From the NCBI RefSeq assembly GCF_022605725.1, contig NC_065564.1, positions 8,286,698-8,350,697 of the forward strand: DNA of 64,000 bases, in the 5' to 3' direction. Positions 34,898 through 47,632 of the stretch are shown here, in pieces. The stretch is from Anthonomus grandis grandis. Taxonomy: Eukaryota; Arthropoda; Insecta; Coleoptera; Curculionidae. Positions within the stretch are counted from its first letter, which is position 1. Each line of letters opens with the position of its first letter. The position numbers and the translations under genes are program-made. The notes under the pieces are model-generated. The model saw nothing but the letters and a program-made list of their open reading frames with translations. It made no database searches and was not told the origin of the DNA.

Positions 34898-34926
34898 GCC
34901 TCTGCTGCAATGATGCCAAATGCGTT
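34898..34926 (+). repeat. 29-bp sequence shared with 38829-38857
   Basis: A perfect 29-bp match (starts GCCTCTGCTGCAATGATG) occurs here at the left edge of a reversed block and again at 38829-38857 at that block's right side. It is not part of the CGTCA unit, so it may mark the original junction of the inverted segment. Confidence 0.7.
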
Positions 34927-37580
34927 TTTTACAAAAAAAAAGGTAAAGACCGTGAATAATGACGTAGAATTGTTCAAACATGGGACAATTCATTAAAAAA
35001 AGAGTAAGAAGAAACAACATTTGACGTAGAAAAAAACACGTCGCGGCTGACGTGAAGAAAAATAAGTAATGTATAATTGTCAATATTTTTCCTAAAAATT
35101 GCAATGATGATCAATAAAGTGAGTTGACGTAAAGCAAAAAAATATTGAGTTGAAAAGACTTTGAGTTAGTAAGACGTTTTTGTGTTGAACCGAGATAACA
35201 AATTAAAAATAACAAAAACAAGAGAGAATGAATCTATTGGATAATCACGTCAGTGCTGACGTGATAAAAAATAAACCATGTAACAATTTCAATCTCGTTA
35301 TTAATAATGCCAATGATAAACTTTCTAAAAAGAGCGAAGAAGAGTGAGTTGATGTAAAGCAAAGAAATACATTGCAAGAAACTCTTTTGAGTTGGCACAT
35401 TTGGCTGACGTGAAGTAAAACAAAGATTCTGAAAAATAACGTATATTGACGTACAGCAAACGAAATAAATACACTGTACACACAAATCACTTTACGGCTG
35501 ACGTGACGTAAAATTAATAACGTAACACGTTTAATCGTGTTCTTAATAATTTCAAAGATGAACCTTGTAAAAAGAGCAACTAAGCTGGCGTAAAGCAAAA
35601 AATACATTACAAGAAAATCCATTGACTAAGCAGGTTTGGATGACGTGGGGAATGTCAGAAATAATTAAAAATGCGCATACGTTGATGAAGTGAGAAAAAA
35701 TGGAAGAGCAACAGCTGACGTAGATTAAATAGAAGTTCTTGTATAAATAACTCCAATGACAAATTTTGTGAATAGAGCAAAAAAAATTATTGACGTGAAG
35801 AAAAAAAAACAGCAAAAAATTATTGAGTCAGAAATAATTTAAGACGCTTTTGCGTTAAAGCGAGAGAAACATTTTAAGAAAACTGACGTAGAAGAGAAAC
35901 AGAAAACTAGCTAGCTGACGTAGAGTAAATCATTTCATTCGAATTAAAAAAGCGTTTTAATCAAAAACCAAAGAGACTGAGTTGACGTAGAGCAAAAAAT
36001 AGACTGCAAAAAGCTATTGGGCCAGCATGTTTGACTGACGTGGAGAAAAATAACACTCAAGAGTGAGACATTTGAATAAAAAAATACAAAAAATGCGTAA
36101 AAAAACAAAAATTGAGATGTGTTCAAAGAATTTTGAAAATACTGCATGGTACTTTTGGGTTTGCACGTCACGGCTGACGTGAAGAAAAATAAAGCATGTA
36201 ACAATGACAATTTTTTTCTCAAAAATTTCAGTGATGAAGTTTTGTAAAAAGAGTAAAGGAGAGTGAGTTGATGTAAAGCAAAAAATACATTGAAAGAAAA
36301 ACTATTAAATTAGAACGTTTGGCAGATGTGAAGAAAAATAAAGACTCTGAATAATTATGTGAGTTATTCAAAAGTGGAACTATTCAATAAGAAGTGCAAA
36401 AAATATATAAAAGGATCAACAGCTGACGTACAAAAAAAACTAACCGTGACACATTTAATCTTGTTCTAAATAATTTCGATAATGAACTTAGTAAAGAGAG
36501 TAACTAAGGTGACGTAAAGCAAAAAATACATTACAAGAAAATCCATTGAGTTCGATTTCTCGCTTTTTCTTATTGAATTATCCCATTTTTGAAAAACTTT
36601 ACGTAATTATTCACGGGAATATTGAAATTGTTACAATGTTTATTTGGCTCCACGTCGGCCAAATGTGCTAACTCAATAGCATCTTTTGCAGTCTATTTTT
36701 TGCTTTACGTCAACTCATTCTCTTCGGTTTTTGATTAAAACGCTTTTTTAATTCGAATGAAATTATTTACTCTACGTCAGCTAGCTAGTTTTCTGTTTCT
36801 CTTCTACGTCAGTTTTCTTTAAATATTTCTCTCGCTTTAACGCAAAAGCGTCCTAATTTATTTCTGAGTCAATAATTTCTGCTGTTTTTTTTCCTCACGT
36901 CAACACATTTTTTTTGCTCTATTTACGAAATTTGTCATTGGAGTTATTTATACAAGAACTTTTATTTAATCTACGTCAGCTGTTGCTTTTCAATTTTTTC
37001 TCACTTTATCAACGTATGCACATTTTTAATTATTTCTGACATTCCCCATGTCATCCAAATATGCTAACTGAATAATGTTTTTGCTGTGTTTTTTTTTGCT
37101 TTACGTCAACTTACGCTGCTTCGCTCTTTTTACCAAGTTTATCATTTGAATTATTAATAACGAGATTAAAACTGTTTATCATTCGTCACGTCAGCCGTAA
37201 CGTAATTTCCCAATAGTTTTTTGCAGTGTATTTATTTTGTTTGCTATGCGTCAACTTACATTAATATTCAGAATCTTTGTTTTACTTCACGTCAGCCCAA
37301 TGTGCTAACTTAAAAGATTTTTTTACAATGTATTTTTTTGCTTTACGTCAACTCACTCTCTTCGGTTTTTGATTGCAATGCTTTTTTCATTCGTTCTGTT
37401 TCTTTTCTACGTCAGTTTTCTTTATATATTTCTCTCGCTTTAACTCTTAAATGGATTCAGTCTTTTTAACTCGATATTTTTTGCTTTACGTCAACTCACT
37501 TTATTTTGCCCTAATTACGAAGCCTTTCATCCTAATTTTTAGGAAAGATATTGAAATTACTACATAAACTATTTTTTTTT

Positions 37581-37595
37581 CACGTCAGTGACGTG
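37581..37595. repeat. CGTCA palindrome at a strand-switch point
   Basis: CACGTCAGTGACGTG is a 15-bp palindrome with one central base. It lies where the array flips from plus to minus. The same sequence (reverse complement) is at the flips at 43277-43291 and 47618-47632. Confidence 0.8.
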
Positions 37596-38079
37596 CTGTT
37601 TTTTCTTTGTCAGATGAGGTGAGAAAAAAATAAAAAAACATCAGATGACATAGATTAAATAGACGAAATAAAGATAAAATGACGTAGAGTTGAAAAGAAC
37701 GAATTGAAAAGGTCATTGTAAGAGAGTGCAAAAAAAATAAGTTGACGTAAAGTAAAAAATACGCTTCCAAAAAAACAATAAAGTTAACATGCTTGACTGA
37801 CGTGAATTAAAACAAATATTAAATGTTGCTCTTAAGTAAAGTAGAGTGAGACGTAAAGCAAGAAATTCACGGCAAAAAACTATTGAATTTGCACACATGG
37901 ATGACGTGAAGAATAATTAAAGATGTGCGTATGTTGAAGTAAGAAAAATATGAAAAAACAGCAGCTGACGTAGATTAAATAATAGAAATATACATACTGA
38001 CACTGAGAGCTATAAAAAAATTTAACAAATTGAAAAAAGTCAGCGTGAGAAAGTGCAAAGGAAACTAAGTTGACATAAA

Positions 38080-39900
38080 GCAAAAAAAATCTATTGCGTT
38101 AGCACGTTTTGATGACGTAGACAGAAGTAAAGACCCTGAATAATGACTTAGAGTTATTCAAACATGGGACAATTCATTAAAAAAGAGTAAAAAAACATCA
38201 TCTGACGTAGAAAAAAAAACACATTGCGGCTGACGTGAAGAAAAATAAGTAATGTATAATTTTCAATATTTTTCCTAAAAATTGCAATGATGATCGATAA
38301 AGTGAGTTGACGTGAAGTAAAAAAATATGGAGTTGAAAAGTATTTGAGTTAGTAAGACGTTTTTGTGTTGAACCGAGATAACAAATTAAAAATAACAAAA
38401 ACAAGAGAGAATGAATATATTGGATAATCACGTCAGTGCTGACGTGATAAAAAATAAACCATGTAACAATTTCAATCTCGTTATTAATAATGCCAATGAT
38501 ACACTTCCTAAAAAGAGCGAAGAAGAGTGAGTTGATGTAAAGCAAAAAAATACATTGCAAGAAACTCTTTTGAGTTGGCACATTTGGCTGACGTGAAGTA
38601 AAACAAAGATTCTGAAAAATAACATATATTGACGTACAGCAAACGAAATAAATACACTGTACACACAAATCACTTTACGGCTGACGTGAAGTAAAATAAA
38701 CACTATAAAAATGTCAATCTTGTAATTAAGAATTCCAATGAGAAACTTTATAAAAAGAGGAATTTTATAACGAAAGTGAGTTGACGTAAAGCAAAAAAAC
38801 TATTGCTAAAAAAGCTATGCTAATGCTAGCCTCTGCTGCAATGATGCCAAATGCGTTCTTTACAATGCTTCGAATGATATTATTTAACACTACGTCAGCC
38901 AAGTAGTTTTTTGGTCCACGTCGTATTTAGTGTCTATTCTATGTCAGTTTTCTTTAGATATTTCTCTCGCTTTAACTCACAAGCGTCTTAAATTATTTCC
39001 GTCTCTCTCCACGTCACCACTTGCGCACCAAATGCGATAATTTAATCTTGTTTGTTTATAGTGCGCTTGATTTTTTTTTGTTCTACGTCATTTCACTAAT
39101 GACCTTTAATTTTTTTACGCCACATGACTTTTCTCTCACTTTAACTTATAAGCGTCTAAATTGTTTCAGCTTTTTTAGCAATAGTTTTTTTGCTTTACGT
39201 CAACTCACTTTCGTTCCCTCTTTTTATAAAGTTTCTCATTGGAATTATTAATTAAAAGATTTACATCTTTACAGTGTTTATTTTACGTCACGTCAGCCGT
39301 AAAGTGATTTGTGTGTACAGTGTATTTATTTTGTTTGCTGTACGTCAATATACGTTATTTTTCAGAATCTTTGTTTTACTTCACGTCAGCCAAATGTGCC
39401 AACTCAAAAGAGTTTCTTGCAATGTATTTCTTTGCTTTACATCAACTCACTCTTCTTCGCTCTTTTTAGGAAGTGTATCATTGGCATTATTAATAACGAG
39501 ATTGAAATTGTTACATGGTTTATTTTTTATCACGTCAGCACTGACGTGATTATCCAATAGATTCATTCTCTGTTGTTTTTGTTATTTTTAATTTGTTATC
39601 TCGGTTTAACACAAAAACGTCTTACTAACTCAAAGTCTTTTCAACTCAATATTTTTTTGCTTTACGTCAACTCACTTTATTGATCATCATTGCAATTTTT
39701 AGGAAAAATATTGACAATTATACTTTACCTATTTTTCTTCACGTCAGCCGTGACGTGTTTTTTTTTCTACGTCAGATGATGTTTCTTCTTACTCTTTTTT
39801 TAATGAATTGTCCCATGTTTGAACAATTCTACGTCATTATTCACGGTCTTTACCATTTTCTACGTCATCAAAACGTGCTATCTCAATAGATTTTTTTAAA
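38080..39900. repeat. Large inverted repeat, arms about 730 bp
   Basis: The left arm (about 38080-38810) is the reverse complement of the right arm (about 39165-39900). Both carry the 18-bp near-palindrome CACGTCAG-CA/TG-CTGACGTG and the ACAAATCACTTTACGGCTGA segment. The spacer is about 355 bp. Similarity looks above 90 percent by eye in most of the arm. Confidence 0.8.
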
Positions 39901-42900
39901 TTAATTTTTTTTGCTTTACGTCAATTTAGTTTCCTTTGCACTTTCTCACGGTGACTTTTTTCAATTTGTTTAATTTTTTAAAGCTCTGCGTCAATATGTA
40001 TATTTCTATTGTTTAATCTACGTCAGCTGATGTTTTTTCATATTTTTCTTACTTCAACGTATGCACATTTTAATTATTTCAGACATTCCTCACGTCATCC
40101 AAGCATGCAAATTCAACAGTTTTTTGCCATGAATTTCTTGCTTTACGTCAACTCACTATCCTTAAGTCATTATGGAGAGCAAGATTTTCAATTTTTTTAT
40201 ATTATAAATTCTTATTCACGTCAGCGAAACGTGGTAACTTAACAGTTTTTTTTGCAGTGTGTTTCTTACTCTACGTCAGTTTGTAATTATACTTTTTTCA
40301 TTTAATCTACGAACCATGACGTTTTTATATATATCTCTCAATTCAACGCACGCATGCAAGTCTTAAATTATTTCTGACTTGCCCCACGTCATCCAAACCG
40401 GCGAACTCAATAGATTTTTATGTAGTATTTTCTGCTTTACGTCAGCACACTCAATATTTGCTCTCTTTACAAAGTTCATCATTGAAATTATTTAAAACAA
40501 GATTAAATGTATTACGTTATTTAGTTTTTTTCACGTCAACTTACCTTCAAACTCTTCTTCCTAATATTAGTTTTTTTTTACGTCAGCTGTTGTTCCTTTT
40601 ATATGGCTTTTGCACTTTTTTATTGAATAGTATTTATTGAATAAGTCTTTATTTTTCTCCACGTCAGTCAAACGTTCTAATTTAATAGTTTTTCTTTCAA
40701 TGTATTTTTTATTTCATCAACTCACTCTCCTTTACTCTTTTTACAAAACTTAATCACTGAAATTTTTGAGAACAAAATTGTCATTGTTACATGGTTTATT
40801 TTTCTTCACGTCAGCCGTGACGTGCAAACCCAAAAGTACCATGCAGTATTTTCAAAATTCATTGAACACATTTCAATTTTTGTTCTTTTTACGCATTTTT
40901 TGTACTTTTTTATTCAAATGTCTCACTCTTGAGTGTTTATTTTTCTCCACGTCAGTCAAACATGCTGGCCCAATAGTTTTTTTGCAGTCTATTTTTTGCT
41001 ATACGTCAACTCAGTCTCTTTGGTTTTTGATTAAAACGCTTTTTTAATTCGAATGAAATTATTTACTCTACGTCAGCTAGATCTTTTCTGTTTCTCTTCT
41101 ACGTCAGTTTTCTTAAAATGTTTCTCTCGCTTTAACGCAAAAGCGACTTAAATTATTTCTGACTCAATAATTTTTTGCTGTTTTTTTTTCTTCACGTCAA
41201 CAATTTTTTTTTGCTCTATTCACAAAATTTGTCATTGGAGTTATTTATACAAGAACTTCTATTTAATCTACGTCAGCTGTTGCTCTTCCATTTTTTCTCA
41301 CTTCATCAACGTCTGCACATTTTTAATTATTTCTGACATTCCCCACGTCATCCAAACCTGCTTAGTCAATGGATTTTCTTGTAATGTATTTTTTGCTTTA
41401 CGCCAGCTTAGTTGCTCTTTTTACAAGGTTCATCTTTGAAATTATTAAGAACACGATTAAACGTGTTACGTTATTAATTTTACGTCACGTCAGCCGTAAA
41501 GTGATTTGTGTGTACAGTGTATTTATTTCGTTTGCTGTACGTCAATATACGTTATTTTTCAGAATCTTTGTCTTACTTCAGGTCAGCCAAATGTGCCAAC
41601 TCAAAAGAGTTTCTTGCAATGTATTTCTTTGCTTTACATCAACCCACTCTTCTTCGCTCTTTTTAGGAAGTGTATCATTGGCATTATTAATAACGAGATT
41701 GAAATTGTTACATGGTTTATTTTTTATCACGTCAGCACTGACGTGATTATCCAATAGATTTATTCTCTCTTGTTTTTGTTATTTTTAATTTGTTATCTCG
41801 GTTCAACACAAAAGCGTCTTACTAACTCAAAGTCTTTTCAACTCAATTTTTTTTTGCTTCACGTCAACTCACTTTATCGATCATCATTGCAATTTTTAGG
41901 AAAAATATTGAAAATTATACATTACTTATTTTTCTTCACGTCAGCCGCGACGTGTTTTTTTCTACGTCAAATGTTGTTTCTTCTTACTCTTTTTTTAATG
42001 ATTTGTCCCATGTTTGAACAATTCTACGTCATTATTCACGGTCTTTACCTTTTTCTACGTCATCAAAACGTGCTAACTCAATAGATTTTTTTAAATTAAT
42101 TTTTTTTGCTTTACGTCAACTTAGTTTCCTTTGCACTTTCTCACGGTGACTTTTTTCAATTTGTTTAATTTTTTATAGCTCTGCGTCAATATGTATATTT
42201 CTATTGTTTAATCTACGTCAGCTGATGTTTTTTCATATTTTTCTTACTTCAACGTATGCACATTTTAATTATTTTTGACATTCCTCACGTCATCCAAGTA
42301 TGCAAATTCAATAGTTTTTTGCCATGAATTTCTTGCTTTACGTCAACTTACTATCCTTAAGTCATTATGGAGAGCAAGATTTTCAATTTTTTTATATTAT
42401 AAATTCTTATTCACGTCAGCGAAACGTGGTAACTTAACAGTTTTTTTTTGCAGTGTGTTTCTTACTCTACGTCAGTTTGTAATTATACTTTTTTCATTTA
42501 ATCTACGAACCATGACGTTTTTATATATATCTCTCAATTCAACGCACGCATGCAAGTCTTAAATTATTTCTGACTTGCCCCACGTCATCCAAACCGGCGA
42601 ACTCAATAGATTTTTATGTAGTATTTTCTGCTTTACGTCAGCACACTCAATATTTGCTCTCTTTACAAAGTTCATCATTGAAATTATTTAAAACAAGATT
42701 AAATGTATTACGTTATTTAGTTTTCTACACGTCAACTTACCTTCAAACTCTTCTTCCTAATATTAGTTTTTTTTTACGTCAGCTGTTGTTCCTTTTATAT
42801 GGCTTTTGCACTTTTTTATTGAATAGTCCCACTTTTGAATAACTCACATCATTATTCAGAGTCTTTATTTTTCTGCACGTCAGCTAAACGTGCTAACTCA

Positions 42901-43276
42901 ATAGCTGCTGATGTTTTTTTATATTTTTCTTACTTCAACATACGCACATCTTTAATTATTCCTCACGTCATCCATGTGTGCAAATTCAATAGTTTTTTGC
43001 CGTGAATTTCTTGCTTTACGTCTCACTCTACTTTACTTAAGAGCAACATTTAATATTTGTTTTAATTCACGTCAGTCAAGCATGTTAACTTTATTGTTTT
43101 TTTGGAAGCGTATTTTTTACTTTACGTCAACTTATTTTTTTTGCACTCTCTTACAATGACCTTTTCAATTCGTTCTTTTCAACTCTACGTCATTTTATGT
43201 TTATTTCTTCTATTTAATCTACGTCATCTGATGTTTTTTTATTTTTTTCTCACCTCATCTGACAAAGAAAAAACAG

Positions 43277-43291
43277 CACGTCACTGACGTG
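43277..43291. repeat. CGTCA palindrome at a strand-switch point
   Basis: CACGTCACTGACGTG, the centre of the plus-to-minus flip. The following module (43.29-44.27 kb) is the reverse complement of 36.56-37.58 kb. Confidence 0.8.
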
Positions 43292-46200
43292 AAAAAAAAA
43301 TAGTTTATGTAGTAATTTCAATATCTTTCCTAAAAATTAGGATGAAAGGCTTCGTAATTAGGGCAAAATAAAGTGAGTTGACGTAAAGCAAAAAATATCG
43401 AGTTAAAAAGACTGAAACCATTTAAGAGTTAAAGCGAGAGAAATATATAAAGAAAACTGACCTAGAAAAGAAACAGAACGAATGAAAAAAGCATTGCAAT
43501 CAAAAACCGAAGAGAGTGAGTTGACGTAAAGCAAAAAATACATTGTAAAAAAATCTTTTAAGTTAGCACATTGGGCTGACGTGAAGTAAAACAAAGATTC
43601 TGAATATTAACGTAAGTTGACGCATAGCAAACAAAATAAATACACTGCAAAAAACTATTGGGAAATTACGTTACGGCTGACGTGACGAATGATAAACAAT
43701 TTTAATCTCGTTATTAATAATTCAACTGATAAACATGGTAAAAAGAGCGAAGGAGAGTAAGTTAACGTAAAGCAAAAAGAAACACAGCAAAAACATTATT
43801 CAGTTAGCATATTTGGATGACATGGGGAATGTCAGAAATAATTAAAAATGTGCATACGTTGATAAAGTGAGAAAAAATTGAAAAGCAACAGCTGACGTAG
43901 ATTAAATAAAAGTTCTTGTATAAATAACTCCAATGACAAATTTCGTAAAAAGAATGAGTTGACGTGAAGAAAAATAACAGCAAAAAATTATTGAGTCAGA
44001 AATAATTTAAGGCGCTTTTGCGTTAAAGCGAGAGAAATATTTAAAGAAAGCTGACGTAGAGTAAATAATTTCATTCGAATTAAAAAAGCGTTTTAATCAA
44101 AAACCGAAGAGAATGAGTTGACGTAAAGCAAAAAATAGACTGCAAAAGATGCTATTGAGTTAGTACGTTTGGTCGACGTGGAGCCAAATAAACATTGTAA
44201 CAATTTCAATATTCCCGTGAATAATGACGTAAAGTTTTTCAAAAATGGGACAATTCAATAAGAAAAAGCGAGAATCTCTTTACAAAATTCATCTTTGAAA
44301 CTATTGAGAACACGATTAAGCGCGTTACGTTATTTATTTTTCTTCACGTCAGCCGTAACGTGCTAACCCAATAATTGTTTGCAGTATATTTATTTTGCTT
44401 GCTCCACGTCAACTTAACTTCAAACTCTTTTTCCTATTCTTATCTTTTTTTACGTCAGATGATGCTCCTTTAACACATTTTTTGCACTTTTTTATTGAAA
44501 TATTCCAATTTTTTAATAACTCTAGAGTTACTTGTTTTTCTACACGTCAGCCGTAATTTTTTACGTTAGATGATGTTGTTTTTACACCTTCCTAATAAAT
44601 GGCTCAATTTTGGAATATTATATAATTGTTATTAATCAGAGTCTTTATTTTTCTCTACGTCAGCCAAACATAAACTCAATAGATTTTCTGCAGTACATTT
44701 TTTACTACACATCAACTCATATTCCTTTGCACTTTCTTACAGTGATTTTCTCTATTTTTTAACAGCTGTGCGTCGTAATCTACGTCAGCCGACGGTTTTC
44801 CATACTTTTCAAATTTCATCAACGTACGCACATTTTTAATTATTTCTGACATTCCCCACGTCATCCAAATCTGCGAACTCAATAGATTTTCTTGTGATAT
44901 ATTTTCCGCTTTACGTCAGCACACTCTTATTTTCTCTCTTTACAAAGTTGATCATTGAAATTATTTAGGACAAGATTAAATGTGTTACTTTTAGTTTTTT
45001 TTTACGTCAGCTGTTGATCCTTTTATATATTTTTGCACTTTTTTATTGAATAGTCTTTATTGAATGAGTCTTTATTTTTCTCCACGTCAGTCAAACGTTC
45101 TAATTTAATAGTTTTTCTTTCAATGTATTTTTTTGTTTCATCAACTCACTCAGGTTTATTTTTCTTCACGTCAGTCGTGACGTGCAAATGCAGTATTTTC
45201 AAAATTCTTTGAACACATCTCAGTTTTTGTTTTTTTTACGCATTTTTCGTCCATTTTTATTCAAATGTCTCACTCTTGAGTGTTTATTTTTCTCCACGTC
45301 AGTCAAACATGCTGGCCCAATATTTTTTTTGCAGTCTATTTTTCGCTATACGTCAACTCATTCTCTTCAGGTCTTTGATTAAAACGCTTTTTTAATTCGA
45401 ATGAAATTATTTACTCTACGTCAGCTAGATCTGTCCTGTTTTTCTTCTACGTCAGTTTACTTTAAATATTTCTCTCCCTTTAACGCAAAAGCGTCTTAAA
45501 TTATTTCTGACTCAATATTTTTTTGCTGTTTTTTTTCTTCACGTCAACTCATTCTTTTTGCTCTATTTACGAAATTTGTTATTGGAGTTATTTATACAAG
45601 AACCTCTATTTAATCTACGTCAGCTGTTGTTTTTCCATTTTTTCTCACTTCATCAACGTATGCACATTTTTAATTATTTCTGACATTCCCCACGTCATCC
45701 AAACCTGCTTAGTCAATGGATTTTCTTGTAATGTATTTTTTGCTTTACGCCAGCTTAGTTGCTCTTTTTACAAGGTTCATCTTTGAAATTATTAAGAACA
45801 CGATTAAACGTGTTACGTTATTAATTTTACGTCACGTCAGCCGTAAAGTGATTTGTGTGTACAGTGTATTTATTTTGTTTGCTGTACGTCAATATACGTT
45901 ATTTTTCAGAATCTTTGTCTTACTTCACGTCAGCCAAATGTGCCAACTCAAAAAGAGTTTCTTGCAATGTATTTCTTTGCTTTACATCAACTCACTCTTC
46001 TTCGCTCTTTTTAGAAAGTTTATCATTGGCATTATTAATAACGAGATTGAAATTGTTACATGGTTTATTTTTTATCACGTCAGCACTGACGTGATTATCC
46101 AATAGATTAATTCTCTCTTGTTTTTGTTATTTTTAATTTGTTATCTCGGTTTAACACAAAAGCGTCTTACTAACTCAAAGTCTTTTCAACTCAATATTTT

Positions 46201-47617
46201 TTTGCTTTACGTCAACTCACTTTATTGATCATCATTGCAATTTTTAGGAAAAATATTGACAATTATACTTTACCTATTTTTCTTCACGTCAGCCGTGACG
46301 TGTTTTTTTTTCTACGTCAGATGATGTTTTTTTACTCTTTTTTAATGAATTGTCCCATGTTTGAATAACTCTACGTCATTATTCAGGGTCTTTACTTCTG
46401 TCTACGTCATCAAAACGTGCTAACTCAATAGATTTTTTTTTAATATATTTTTTGCTTTACGTCTACTTTTTTTCCATTGCACTTTCTCACGGTGACTTTT
46501 TTCAATTTGTTTAATTTTTTTATAGCTCTGCGTCAATATGTATATTTTTATTATTTAATCTACGTCAGCTGATGTTTTTTCATATTTTTCTTACTTCAAC
46601 GTATGCACATTTTAATTATTTTTGACATTCCTCACGTCATCCAAGTATGCAAATTCAACAGTTTTTTGCCATGAATTTCTTGCTTTACGTCAACTCACTA
46701 TCCTTAAGTCATTATGGAGAGCAAGATTTTCAATTTTTTTATATTATAAATTCTTATTCACGTCAGCGAAACGTGGTAACTTAATAGTTTTTTTTTGCAG
46801 TGTGTTTCTTACTCTACATCAGTTTGTAATTATACTTCTTTTATTTAATCTACGAACCATGACGTCTTTTTTATATATCTCTCACTTCGACACACGCATG
46901 CAGGTCTTAAATTATTTCTGACTTGCCCCACGTCATCCAAACCTGCGAACTCAATAGATTTTCATGTAGTATTTTCTGCTTTACGTCAGCACACTCATTA
47001 TTTGTTCTCTTTACAAAGTTCTTCATTAAAATTATTTAGAACAATATTAAATGTGTTACCCTGTTTAGTTTTCTTCACGTCAATTTACCTTCAAACTCTT
47101 CTTCCTAATATTAGTTTTTTTACGTCAGCTGTTGTTCCTTTTATATGGCTTTTGCACTTTTTTATTGAATAGTCCCACTTTTGAAAAACTCACATCATTA
47201 TTCAGAGTCTGTATTTTTCTGCACGTCGGCTAAACGTGCTAACTCAATAGCTGCTGATGTTTTTTCATATTTTTCTTACTTCAACATACGCACATCTTTA
47301 ATTATTCTTCACGTCATCCATGTGTGCAAATTCAATAGTTTTTTGACGTGAATTTGTTGCTTTATGTCTCACTCTACTTGAGAGCCATGTTTAATATTTG
47401 TTTTAATTCACGTCAGTCAAACATGTTAACTTTATTGTTTTTTTGGAAGCGTATTTCTTACTTTACGTCAGCTTATTTTTTTTGCACTCTCTTACAATGA
47501 CCTTTTCAATTCGTTCTTTTCAACTCTACGTCATTTTATGTTTATTTCTTCTATTTAATCTACGTCATCTGATGTTTTTTTATTTTTTTCTCACCTCATC
47601 TGACAAAGAAAAAACAG

Positions 47618-47632
47618 CACGTCACTGACGTG
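47618..47632. repeat. CGTCA palindrome at a strand-switch point
   Basis: CACGTCACTGACGTG, 4341 bp downstream of the copy at 43277 as part of the 4.35-kb direct duplication. Confidence 0.8.
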
